Positions 1 through 5,255 of a stretch of DNA of 6,412 nucleotides are shown here, in pieces. Made by a program: the position numbers and the translations under genes. Every line of letters starts with the position of its first letter. Position 1 is the first letter of the stretch. The notes beneath the pieces are model-generated. The model was given only the letters and a program-made list of their open reading frames with translations. It did not search any database and was not told the DNA's origin. This stretch comes from an uncultured Bacillus sp. (lineage in GTDB: Bacteria; Bacillota; Bacilli; Bacillales; DSM-1321). The stretch spans positions 1 through 6,412 of the forward strand of contig CAKQBC010000139.1 of NCBI GenBank assembly GCA_934215995.1. The letters run 5' to 3'.

Positions 1-1
1 G

Positions 2-292
2 CATAATTGCCAAATGAATCAGGAAGTATTTCCGTTCAAGGGTGAGTGCATTGACCTGTCTATGGAATATAAGCGGTTTTTTGGGGACAGGAATCAGACA
101 GGCCTATGGAAAGCTGTGAAGGAATATGGCAAAGACGGTGTGGGCAAGCAGCATCGCGCGCTGGATGATGCGCTGACGACCCTCAGCATTTATCAATTGG
201 TTGATAATGATAAAAAATACCTTCAGAAGCATGAGCCAACAACAATTGGGGATGTGATTGACCTGTCGGCAATGTTTAATAAGTTTGCATAA
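2..292 (+). CDS. kapD: 3'-5' exonuclease KapD, C-terminal part (5' truncated by window)
   Basis: The reading frame is open from the left edge and ends at TAA 290-292, giving the last 96 residues. The Met at base 14 is internal, because the frame continues upstream through His-Asn-Cys-Gln. The fragment carries the third exonuclease motif of the DEDDh fold: H51 and D56 (fragment numbering) in HRALDD form the H-x4-D signature, followed by a helix. The conserved block EYKRFFGDRNQTGLW lies before it. The upstream acidic motifs are outside the window. In Bacillus, KapD is a cytoplasmic exonuclease-like protein that inhibits the KinA route into the sporulation phosphorelay; that role is from family knowledge. 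The neighbouring kapB supports the assignment. Another small DEDDh exonuclease is the main alternative. Confidence 0.85.
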   Translation, partial: HNCQMNQEVFPFKGECIDLSMEYKRFFGDRNQTGLWKAVKEYGKDGVGKQHRALDDALTTLSIYQLVDNDKKYLQKHEPTTIGDVIDLSAMFNKFA

Positions 293-332
293 AAGAGCCA
301 AATCGATTATAAGATTTGGCTCTTTGTTTTTT
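292..332 (+). terminator. Rho-independent terminator shared by kapD and kapB
   Basis: A 13-bp perfect stem (292-304 with 313-325, arm AAAGAGCCAAATC) encloses an 8-base loop and is followed by GTTTTTTG on the plus strand. It overlaps the last base of the kapD stop codon. Read leftward, the same stem is followed by TTTT, so it can also end the convergent kapB transcript. Confidence 0.9.
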
Positions 333-357
333 GTTGCGAATGGACGTGAGGCCCCTT

Positions 358-744
358 TTATTTCAAGTATTCTTTCTCAAGCTCTTTGATTGTCTCCAGG
401 CTTTTTTTGTTCCAGGGCGTCTCTTCTTCCGAGAGCGATGCCTTCATTTTTTCAAGTGACTGTTTCAATGATTGTGTGTAATCAGGAATTTCCCCATCGT
501 ACCGTTTCACCATATTCTGGGGCACATTCGTTTGTTCCCGGCAGGATAAAGCCTTTCGGGCATGGAAGAGCGGCACATCTACTTGCTTTGGATTATGGAG
601 GTCGCCCTGCATCGGATGCTTGGCGACAGCTAAGACACGAACAAGATAAAAACGTTCGCTCATGCCTGTTATTTCTCCGATGTATTTGCCTGTTTTATAG
701 ATGGCTGTTACTGGATCGCCTATTTGAAGAGTGTTTTGCAGCAT
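358..744 (-). CDS. kapB: Kinase-associated protein B (KinB-pathway activator)
   Basis: The gene encodes 128 residues. The start chosen is the ATG whose complement is 742-744, because GGAGAA (complement 749-754) lies just upstream. The longer frame to base 795 would add 17 residues with no ribosome binding site. The N-terminal half (about residues 5-60) is a small beta-rich domain with IGDPV, YIGEI and the conserved block HPMQGDLHNP (43-52). The C-terminal half is helical and charged (about 85-128). In Bacillus KapB is required for the KinB branch of sporulation signalling; this role is inferred from the family. The name 'lipoprotein B' is not supported here: there is no signal peptide or lipobox, and the only cysteine is C68. 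It converges on kapD, another phosphorelay modulator. Confidence 0.88.
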   Translation of the reverse strand: MLQNTLQIGDPVTAIYKTGKYIGEITGMSERFYLVRVLAVAKHPMQGDLHNPKQVDVPLFHARKALSCREQTNVPQNMVKRYDGEIPDYTQSLKQSLEKMKASLSEEETPWNKKSLETIKELEKEYLK

Positions 745-765
745 AGTATTCTCCTTTTTTTCTTC

Positions 766-795
766 ATCATACAAAATTAATCCTTTTGTTTCCAA
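766..795 (-). promoter_or_regulatory. Candidate kapB promoter
   Basis: On the minus strand TTGGAA (complement 790-795) and TATGAT (complement 766-771) are separated by 18 bases, placing transcription start about 15-20 bases before the start codon. The -10 matches sigma-A consensus at 5 of 6 positions and the -35 at 4 of 6. The resulting leader is very short but still includes the ribosome binding site. Confidence 0.4.
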
Positions 796-822
796 TATTC
801 TCTATTTTTACGGAGCTTTTAC

Positions 823-851
823 TTGATATGCCTTCATGAGTATTGTACATT
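823..851 (+). promoter_or_regulatory. Candidate promoter for the small membrane gene and sodC
   Basis: TTGATA (823-828) and TACATT (846-851) lie 17 bases apart on the plus strand. The -35 matches sigma-A consensus at 5 of 6 positions, the -10 at only 4 of 6. The leader to the GTG start at 985 would be about 125 bases. It contains an A7 run and a CCGGCCGG palindrome (901-908), but I see no convincing riboswitch or terminator there. Confidence 0.25.
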
Positions 852-984
852 TTGGGATAGGTGACAGTTTCAGGCAAATTTTGCTGAGCTTGTAAAAAAA
901 CCGGCCGGCAGCTTCTGAAAGAGCATGGAACGGTGCTTGGATGTTTCGCCTTTCGGTGCAGCGGATATAGAAAGGGTGTATCAT

Positions 985-1203
985 GTGGAATTGTTGAATA
1001 TATATGCAACTGGGTTGTTCCTGTATTTTCCTGAAGATAAGTCGGAGTATATCCCGGCTGCCATCACTTCTGTTGTTTTTCTTGTTGCTGCAGCGGTCGT
1101 GATGCGCTTGATTATAAAGTATTCAAGAAAAGAAGAAGGCAAGGCGAAGGAACTCGAAGACCGGATTTTAGGCAAGCAAAAGAAAGAAGAAGACAAAAGA
1201 TAA
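985..1203 (+). CDS. Small single-span membrane protein of unknown function
   Basis: I do not recognise this 72-residue protein. The GTG at 985 is preferred because AAAGGGTG (971-978) lies six bases upstream. The ATG at 925 would add 20 residues but has only a weak GAAAGAG before it, so the start is uncertain. Residues 3-15 are moderately hydrophobic. Residues 23-44 form a clear transmembrane helix (IPAAITSVVFLVAAAVVM core). Residues 45-72 are a highly charged Lys/Glu tail that looks helical or coiled-coil and, by the positive-inside rule, should be cytoplasmic. It stops 69 bases before the sodC-type lipoprotein gene on the same strand, with no strong promoter or terminator between, so the two are probably co-transcribed. 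Confidence 0.65.
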   Translation: MELLNIYATGLFLYFPEDKSEYIPAAITSVVFLVAAAVVMRLIIKYSRKEEGKAKELEDRILGKQKKEEDKR

Positions 1204-1272
1204 ACAGTATGGACAAGCCCGATCGATTTTGGACGCAATGTGTATCAATTAAGTCTATTGAGGAGGCTCATA

Positions 1273-1779
1273 ATGAAAAAATTATTGGTGGGCGCCAGTC
1301 TTATTCTTATGGCGGCAGGATGCTCAGAAAGCGGTTCCGAACAGGAAATCGAGATGAAGAATGGGGATGGGAATTCGGTAGGGGTTGCAACCTTATCGGC
1401 TGATGACGATTCTGTTAAAGTGAAATTGAATTTGCAGGGGCTTCCCCCTGGCGACCATGCAATCCATTTTCACGAAAAGGCTTCCTGTGAGGCCCCGGAG
1501 TTCAAATCTGCAGGAGATCATTTCAATCCTGACGGCAAGGAGCATGGCCTTATGAATACCAAGGGAGCACATGCCGGAGACTTGCCGAATATTTCTGTGG
1601 CGGAAGACGGGACAGCTGAACTGGAACTCGAAGCCAAGCATACAGAATTGTCGGAGGACGATGACGGCCTGCTGAAGGATGGCGGGACAGCACTTGTTAT
1701 TCATGAGAAAGCCGATGACGGCATGTCGCAGCCAGCGGGGGATGCCGGAGACAGAATTGCCTGCGGAGAAATTAAATAA
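1273..1779 (+). CDS. sodC: Cu/Zn superoxide dismutase family lipoprotein
   Basis: The gene encodes 168 residues. The ATG at 1273 is chosen because AGGAGG (1261-1266) precedes it by six bases and the product then begins with a lipoprotein signal peptide: MKK, a hydrophobic core, and MAAGC with C17 as the likely lipidated residue. The mature protein should be anchored on the outer face of the membrane. Metal ligands of Cu/Zn SOD are all visible: H65 and H67 (HFH) and H144 (VIHEKADD) for copper, H83 (GDHFNP) bridging, and H91, H100 and D103 (HAGDLPN) for zinc. C72 and C164 can form the family disulfide, and R161 matches the active-site arginine. The expected reaction is dismutation of superoxide to oxygen and hydrogen peroxide. 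The TAA stop lies in the following terminator stem. Confidence 0.93.
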   Translation: MKKLLVGASLILMAAGCSESGSEQEIEMKNGDGNSVGVATLSADDDSVKVKLNLQGLPPGDHAIHFHEKASCEAPEFKSAGDHFNPDGKEHGLMNTKGAHAGDLPNISVAEDGTAELELEAKHTELSEDDDGLLKDGGTALVIHEKADDGMSQPAGDAGDRIACGEIK

Positions 1780-1825
1780 ACAGTAAGAAGCCCCGTCCGG
1801 ATCGGCGGGGCTTCTTACTGTTTAT
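1776..1825 (+). terminator. Long hairpin between convergent sodC and patB, probable bidirectional terminator
   Basis: Arms 1776-1795 and 1806-1825 are a perfect 20-bp inverted repeat around a 10-base spacer (which can itself form CCG-CGG). The arms begin inside the sodC stop codon and end four bases before the patB stop. A GC-rich core (GAAGCCCCG) is flanked by AT-rich bases. The T-tract is poor: TTTA on the plus strand, TTTATTTAATTT on the minus strand, better for terminating patB. Confidence 0.8.
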
Positions 1826-1829
1826 GGAG

Positions 1830-3005
1830 CTATTCCTTTGCTAAAGCTTTTTTAAGGCGCTGCAATCCGTCTTCAAGCATTTCGGCGCTGCACCCGATGT
1901 TTACCCGGATATGGCCCTCGCCGCCTGTTCCGTACAGAGAACCGGGTGAAATGGCGATCTTCCCTTTTTCGACCAGCCGTTTCTGCAGCTCTTTATCACT
2001 GAGGCCAAGAGCGGTGCAATCAAGCCAAACCAGATAGGAAGCCTCGGGCACGATTACTTTTATATAAGGCAATTCCTGTTCGAAGAAGGAAACGACTCTT
2101 TCGACATGCTGCTGCAGGTATTCCGTAACCTGGTCCAGCCAGTACGCGCCGAATGTATAAGAAGCTTTGATGGCTTCAAGGGCGAAGAGATTCAATCCGT
2201 GAAAACCAAGCCTGTATTGAGTGTTCGTCAGTCTCGCCCTGAGATCGGGGTTGCTTGTTATGACCACTGATGCCTGGATGCCGGCCACATTGAATGTTTT
2301 GCTGGGAGCCATAAAAGTAACGGTGATATCCGAGATTTCCTTGCTGATGGATGCGATCGGGTAATGGGTATGCCCTGGCAATGCCAAATCTGCATGTATT
2401 TCATCCGATAAAATGGTGACGTTATACTTTCGGCAAAGATCCCCTATTCTTTGCAGGTCCTCTTTGTCCCATACATGCCCTCCCGGGTTATGCGGACTGC
2501 ACAATAAGAAGAGGGAAACGCCTTCCTGCAACTTTGTTTCAAAGTGGGCGAAGTCTATCTTCATTGTCCCGTCTATGTACTGTAATGGGTTTTCCACAAT
2601 TTCGCGGCCATTCTTCCTTATACTTTCAAAGAATGGTGTATATACAGGCGTCTGGATCAGAATTTTGTCTCCCGGCTCTGACAAAGCTATGATAGCTGAG
2701 GTAAAACCAGCGACTACCCCCGCGCTGAAAGTCACCCATTCTTTTTGTATTTCCCAATTATGCCTCGTTTTCATCCAGCTGATGATGCTGCCGTATACTT
2801 CTTCTGTAGCGCCTGTATAGCCATAAACCGGGTGTTTCGCCCGATCGACAAGGGCATTTACTACTTCTTCAGGGGATGAGAAATCCATATCCGCCACCCA
2901 CATCGGCAGCAGATCCTTCCCTCCATACCGTTCTTCTGTAAAGTCCCATTTAAGGGATGCGGTATTCCGTCTATCCGGTACCTGGTCAAACTGAATCGTC
3001 CCCAT
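1830..3005 (-). CDS. patB: PatB/MalY family PLP-dependent C-S lyase (cystathionine beta-lyase / aminotransferase)
   Basis: The gene encodes 391 residues, close to the usual 385-395 of the family. The ATG (complement 3003-3005) has AAGGAGTG seven bases upstream. It is a fold-type I PLP enzyme. MWVADMDF (35-42) is the MalY/PatB N-terminal signature, N173 lies in SPHNPGG, D201 in SDEIHADL should bind the pyridine nitrogen, K236 in APSKTFNVAG is the Schiff-base lysine, and R367 in HIRVN should bind the substrate carboxylate. The family cleaves cystathionine or cysteine to a thiol or sulfide plus pyruvate and ammonia in the cytosol. B. subtilis PatB is the closest named relative. DEIH rather than DEIY in the PLP motif separates it from the AlaT enzyme in this window. 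It is transcribed divergently from alaR and converges on sodC. Confidence 0.9.
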   Translation of the reverse strand: MGTIQFDQVPDRRNTASLKWDFTEERYGGKDLLPMWVADMDFSSPEEVVNALVDRAKHPVYGYTGATEEVYGSIISWMKTRHNWEIQKEWVTFSAGVVAGFTSAIIALSEPGDKILIQTPVYTPFFESIRKNGREIVENPLQYIDGTMKIDFAHFETKLQEGVSLFLLCSPHNPGGHVWDKEDLQRIGDLCRKYNVTILSDEIHADLALPGHTHYPIASISKEISDITVTFMAPSKTFNVAGIQASVVITSNPDLRARLTNTQYRLGFHGLNLFALEAIKASYTFGAYWLDQVTEYLQQHVERVVSFFEQELPYIKVIVPEASYLVWLDCTALGLSDKELQKRLVEKGKIAISPGSLYGTGGEGHIRVNIGCSAEMLEDGLQRLKKALAKE

Positions 3006-3085
3006 AAATATTCACTCCTTTTTATAATTCCTGAATGCATCGTTGCGCCGGTAAACGGCTGGCCAAAAATTTTTCCCTATCTAAC

Positions 3086-3114
3086 ATTATCGCCAAAAAA
3101 CCTTTATTAGCCAA
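3086..3114 (-). promoter_or_regulatory. Candidate patB promoter
   Basis: On the minus strand TTGGCT (complement 3109-3114) and GATAAT (complement 3086-3091) are 17 bases apart. The -10 matches sigma-A consensus at 5 of 6. The leader would be about 75 bases with a small GCCG-CGGC hairpin (3047-3059), but no recognisable S-box or T-box. Confidence 0.45.
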
Positions 3115-3129
3115 GTTTAAACGTGTGGC
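3110..3129. promoter_or_regulatory. Candidate operator in the patB-alaR divergent region
   Basis: GTTTAAAC (3115-3122) is a perfect 8-base palindrome flanked by GCCA (3110-3113) and TGGC (3126-3129), which form an outer inverted repeat whose centre is shifted by one base. It overlaps the putative patB -35 element and lies about 55 bases upstream of the alaR -10, a plausible place for an Lrp-type regulator such as AlaR to act. This is pattern only; I know of no matching published site. Confidence 0.25.
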
Positions 3130-3176
3130 TGAGGCCTACCGTTACAGAAATATCCTTTTTATTATAAATTGAAAGT

Positions 3177-3185
3177 TGTTATAAT
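3177..3185 (+). promoter_or_regulatory. alaR-alaT promoter with extended -10
   Basis: TGTTATAAT (3177-3185) is an extended -10 with a perfect TATAAT. No good -35 is found 16-18 bases upstream (only T-rich sequence), which fits an extended -10 promoter or one helped by an activator. The leader to the alaR start is about 30 bases. Confidence 0.6.
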
Positions 3186-3221
3186 AAGAATGTTTAAGCA
3201 GATGGAAATGGGAGGATGTTT

Positions 3222-3722
3222 ATGCATCTTAATACAATAGAGTTAGAGATTCTGAAAATTATAGAAAGTAATGGGAGGATCGACTCGGGCGATCTTGCAA
3301 AAATGGTCAATGTTACACCTGAGGAATTGGAAACCACGCTGAAAAAATTGGAGGATATGAATGTAATCGTCCGATACATGACAATCATTGACTGGTCGAA
3401 GGTCGATGAGCACCAGGGCGTCACAGCTATGATTGATGTAAAAGTAACTCCGAAAAGAGGAGTGGGATTTGATGATATCGCAAAACGAATCTATCGCTTT
3501 AAAGAGGTCCAGTCTGTATATCTGATGTCAGGCGTCTATGATTTATCCGTTACGATCGAAGGCAAATCCATGAATGAGGTTGCAAACTTCGTCTCTCAAA
3601 AATTATCAACATTGGATTCCGTTATTTCAACTACGACTCACTTTATATTGAAAAAATATAAACATGACGGGCTGATTTTTGAACAAGGGGAAGATGATAA
3701 AAGGATCGTGGTGTCGCCATGA
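3222..3722 (+). CDS. alaR: Lrp/AsnC family transcriptional regulator AlaR
   Basis: The gene encodes 166 residues. The ATG at 3222 is preferred to the ATG at 3216, because GGGAGG (3210-3215) directly abuts the latter and leaves no spacing. Residues 3-50 form the winged helix-turn-helix (LEILKIIESNGRI, DLAKMVNVTPEELETTL), with the recognition helix near 32-44. Residues about 65-145 form the RAM ligand-binding and oligomerisation domain, with SGVYDLSVTIEG at 103-114. B. subtilis AlaR (YugG) controls the alaR-alaT operon; the same arrangement is seen here. The last four bases overlap the alaT start (ATGA), so the two proteins should be made together by translational coupling. A different Lrp-family identity is possible, but the coupling to alaT makes AlaR the best call. 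Confidence 0.88.
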   Translation: MHLNTIELEILKIIESNGRIDSGDLAKMVNVTPEELETTLKKLEDMNVIVRYMTIIDWSKVDEHQGVTAMIDVKVTPKRGVGFDDIAKRIYRFKEVQSVYLMSGVYDLSVTIEGKSMNEVANFVSQKLSTLDSVISTTTHFILKKYKHDGLIFEQGEDDKRIVVSP

Positions 3723-4888
3723 CCGTGGTCAAAACAAGTTATTTATCCAAAACAGTCCAGGAATTGAAACCGTCCGGCATACGGAAATTTTTCGATTTGA
3801 CGGCAACGATGGATGGTGTCATTTCCCTTGGGGTCGGGGAACCTGATTTCATTACGTCCTGGTCTGTCAGGGAAGCGGCGATCACGTCTTTGGAACAAGG
3901 ATATACATCTTATACCGCAAATGCAGGGCTTATTGAGCTGCGCAGGGAAATTTCAAAATATATTGCCAATCTGTGTGATGTAGAATACAGCCCGGAGCAT
4001 GAAATTATTGTGACTGTAGGGGCAAGCCAGGCAATCGATATAGCTTTCAGGGCGATTATCGATCCAGGTGATGAAGTGATTGTCGTGAATCCCAGCTTTG
4101 TCGCATACGAGCCATTGGTCTCTCTGGCAGGAGGGGTGCCTGTTTCGATTTCAACGAAAAAAGAGAATGGCTTTAAACTGACTGCCGAAGAACTTGAAGC
4201 GGCCATTACACCGAAAACGAAAGCGGTCTTGATTTGTTCGCCTAATAATCCGACCGGCACACAGTTGGTGGAAGAAGATTTGAAGGCGTTATCCCAAGTG
4301 TTCGTAAAGCATGACCTGCTGCTTGTATCGGATGAAATTTATGCTGAACTTTCCTATGATGAACCATTCATGAGCATGGCAGCTTTTCCGGGTATGAGGG
4401 AACGTACTATCATGATCAATGGATTTTCGAAAGGGTTTGCCATGACAGGGTGGAGGCTTGGATTCCTATGCGCGCCTGCAGAACTGGCCGAAGCGATGCT
4501 GAAGATCCACCAATATGCCATGATGTGCGCTTCTTCCATGTCGCAGCACGCCGCTCTCGAAGCGCTCTTACACGGCATGGATGATGTGGTGGAAATGAGG
4601 GGGAGTTACCGGGCGAGAAGAAACTATATCGTGAATTCCTTTAATGAGTTGGGATTGGATTGCCATCTTCCGGGTGGAGCTTTTTATGCGTTCCCATCAA
4701 TCGAAAGGACAGGGCTGACTTCGGAACAGTTTGCTGAGCGGTTGCTGTTGGAAGAGAGAGTCGCCGTTGTTCCGGGAAGCGTCTTCGGTGAAAGCGGGGA
4801 GGGGCATGTCAGGGCATCCTATGCCACTTCTCTGGAGCAATTGAAGGAAGCTGTGAGAAGAATCGATAACTTTTTGAAGAAACTGTAA
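3719..4888 (+). CDS. alaT: Alanine transaminase (class I/II PLP aminotransferase)
   Basis: The gene encodes 389 residues, typical of subgroup I aspartate/alanine aminotransferases. ATG 3719 overlaps the alaR stop; only a weak GGTG lies at normal distance, consistent with translational coupling. Visible motifs: SLGVGEPDF (36-43), Y65, the CSPNNPTG loop with N177, SDEIYAEL with D205 and Y208 contacting PLP, GFSKGFAMTGWRLG with K238 as Schiff-base lysine and R246 near the PLP phosphate, and R365 (HVRASYA) for the substrate alpha-carboxylate. The expected reaction is pyruvate plus glutamate to L-alanine plus 2-oxoglutarate, in the cytosol. Substrate specificity cannot be read from these motifs; it rests on pairing with the AlaR-type regulator as in B. 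subtilis alaRT. No canonical plus-strand terminator follows directly. Confidence 0.85.
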   Translation: MTVVKTSYLSKTVQELKPSGIRKFFDLTATMDGVISLGVGEPDFITSWSVREAAITSLEQGYTSYTANAGLIELRREISKYIANLCDVEYSPEHEIIVTVGASQAIDIAFRAIIDPGDEVIVVNPSFVAYEPLVSLAGGVPVSISTKKENGFKLTAEELEAAITPKTKAVLICSPNNPTGTQLVEEDLKALSQVFVKHDLLLVSDEIYAELSYDEPFMSMAAFPGMRERTIMINGFSKGFAMTGWRLGFLCAPAELAEAMLKIHQYAMMCASSMSQHAALEALLHGMDDVVEMRGSYRARRNYIVNSFNELGLDCHLPGGAFYAFPSIERTGLTSEQFAERLLLEERVAVVPGSVFGESGEGHVRASYATSLEQLKEAVRRIDNFLKKL

Positions 4889-4925
4889 TGTTAGAATAGG
4901 TACATATATTGCTGTTGCAGATAAT

Positions 4926-4947
4926 AAAAAGGGTCCGCTAAGGGACC
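4926..4947 (-). terminator. Weak minus-strand terminator-like hairpin
   Basis: GGTCC (4932-4936) pairs with GGACC (4943-4947) around six bases. Read leftward the stem is followed by C then TTTTTATTAT (complement of 4921-4930). On the plus strand no T-tract follows, so it is a poor alaT terminator. The five-pair stem is short. Confidence 0.35.
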
Positions 4948-5034
4948 ATGCATTAAGCATTTATGAATGGCCGGTTATGCGGCTTGTACTGCATATTGCT
5001 TTCGCAGCGTTGCTAAAACGTATTCCTTCCTGCT

Positions 5035-5070
5035 AAAAAAACGGACAAAACACAAAGGTTCTGTCCGTTT
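5035..5070 (-). terminator. Minus-strand Rho-independent terminator
   Basis: Arms 5039-5051 and 5058-5070 form a 13-pair stem around a 6-base loop, and the complement of 5035-5041 gives seven T immediately after GTCCG. In a minus-strand transcript the one non-Watson-Crick position is G-U; on the plus strand it is A-C, and there only TTTC follows. Both points favour use on the minus strand, although no minus-strand protein gene lies upstream of it. Confidence 0.6.
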
Positions 5071-5150
5071 CAAAAAGGGGGAATACTTTTTTAGAGAACC
5101 GCCTGGGCAAAGTGTTTGGGGGAGCACTTTGGCAGACGGTTTTCTATTAC
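5035..5150 (-). ncRNA. Candidate leftward small RNA with C-rich loops
   Basis: Read on the minus strand, this stretch has a long hairpin (5146 to 5092; stem blocks of 10, 3 and 7 pairs, with loop CTCCCCCAAA), an unpaired spacer holding a second CCCCC (complement of 5077-5081), and a strong terminator with T7. Two exposed C5 motifs plus an intrinsic terminator resemble Gram-positive sRNAs such as RsaE/RoxS that pair with GGAGG-type ribosome binding sites; I see no sequence identity with them. The 5' end is unknown. A TATAAA box (complement of 5185-5190) could give a start near 5178. Against it, the long hairpin has one C-A mismatch on this strand where the plus strand has G-U. Alternatives are a niaP leader or a dispersed repeat. 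Confidence 0.35.
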
Positions 5151-5168
5151 TAATCTCGAGTGGATTAG
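5150..5168. repeat. Inverted repeat CTAATC-N7-GATTAG
   Basis: Perfect 6-base arms (5150-5155 and 5163-5168) surround TCGAGTG. The 19-base footprint is operator-sized and touches the candidate niaP -35 (5165-5170). It could bind a regulator such as a NiaR-type repressor, or form a small RNA hairpin. I cannot match it to a known site. Confidence 0.3.
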
Positions 5169-5192
5169 CACAAAGCCTTCTGATTTTATAAT
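5165..5192 (+). promoter_or_regulatory. Candidate niaP promoter
   Basis: TTAGCA (5165-5170) and a perfect TATAAT (5187-5192) are 16 bases apart, giving a leader of about 55-60 bases. The interrupted palindrome TACA-T-TGTA (5214-5222) lies just downstream of the expected start and could be an operator. The -35 is weak (4 of 6). Confidence 0.45.
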
Positions 5193-5255
5193 TACCATTT
5201 TATTCGAAATATATACATTGTACCCAGATTTTTTTGAAAAAGGAGATTGTAAACA

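Larger units (their letters stand above)
4889..5255. other. 367-base intergenic region with hairpins, no convincing gene
   Basis: Between alaT and niaP there is no supported protein gene. It holds a short hairpin (4932-4947), a second small inverted repeat ATGC-GCAT (4948-4960), a 13-bp stem (5039-5070), a 20-pair hairpin (5092-5146), an inverted repeat CTAATC-N7-GATTAG (5150-5168) and AT-rich promoter-like sequence (5180-5220). The first and third hairpins have T-tracts only on the minus strand. The region may encode a leftward small RNA or be a dispersed intergenic repeat. Confidence 0.7.

Noticed and set aside
901..908. CCGGCCGG palindrome as an operator
   Set aside because: It is an isolated 8-base palindrome with no flanking symmetry and is not positioned against a good promoter.
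2413..2820. 135-codon plus-strand frame inside patB
   Set aside because: It is antisense to the conserved PLP-enzyme motifs of patB and has no ribosome binding site.
3006..3079. A cysteine or methionine riboswitch (S-box, T-box) in the patB leader
   Set aside because: The leader is only about 75 bases, with one four-pair hairpin and none of the conserved motifs or a terminator.
5039..5146. A niacin- or NAD-sensing riboswitch for niaP
   Set aside because: I cannot match the hairpins to a known riboswitch core, they lie upstream of the candidate niaP promoter, and the terminator points the other way.
4967..5191. 74-codon plus-strand open frame in the alaT-niaP gap
   Set aside because: It has no ribosome binding site, a composition unlike the neighbours, and runs through the hairpins; it looks like a chance frame.
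4975..5200. Minus-strand open frame of about 75 codons ending at the complement of 4975-4977
   Set aside because: It contains no ATG and no start with a ribosome binding site, and it would be translated across a strong terminator.
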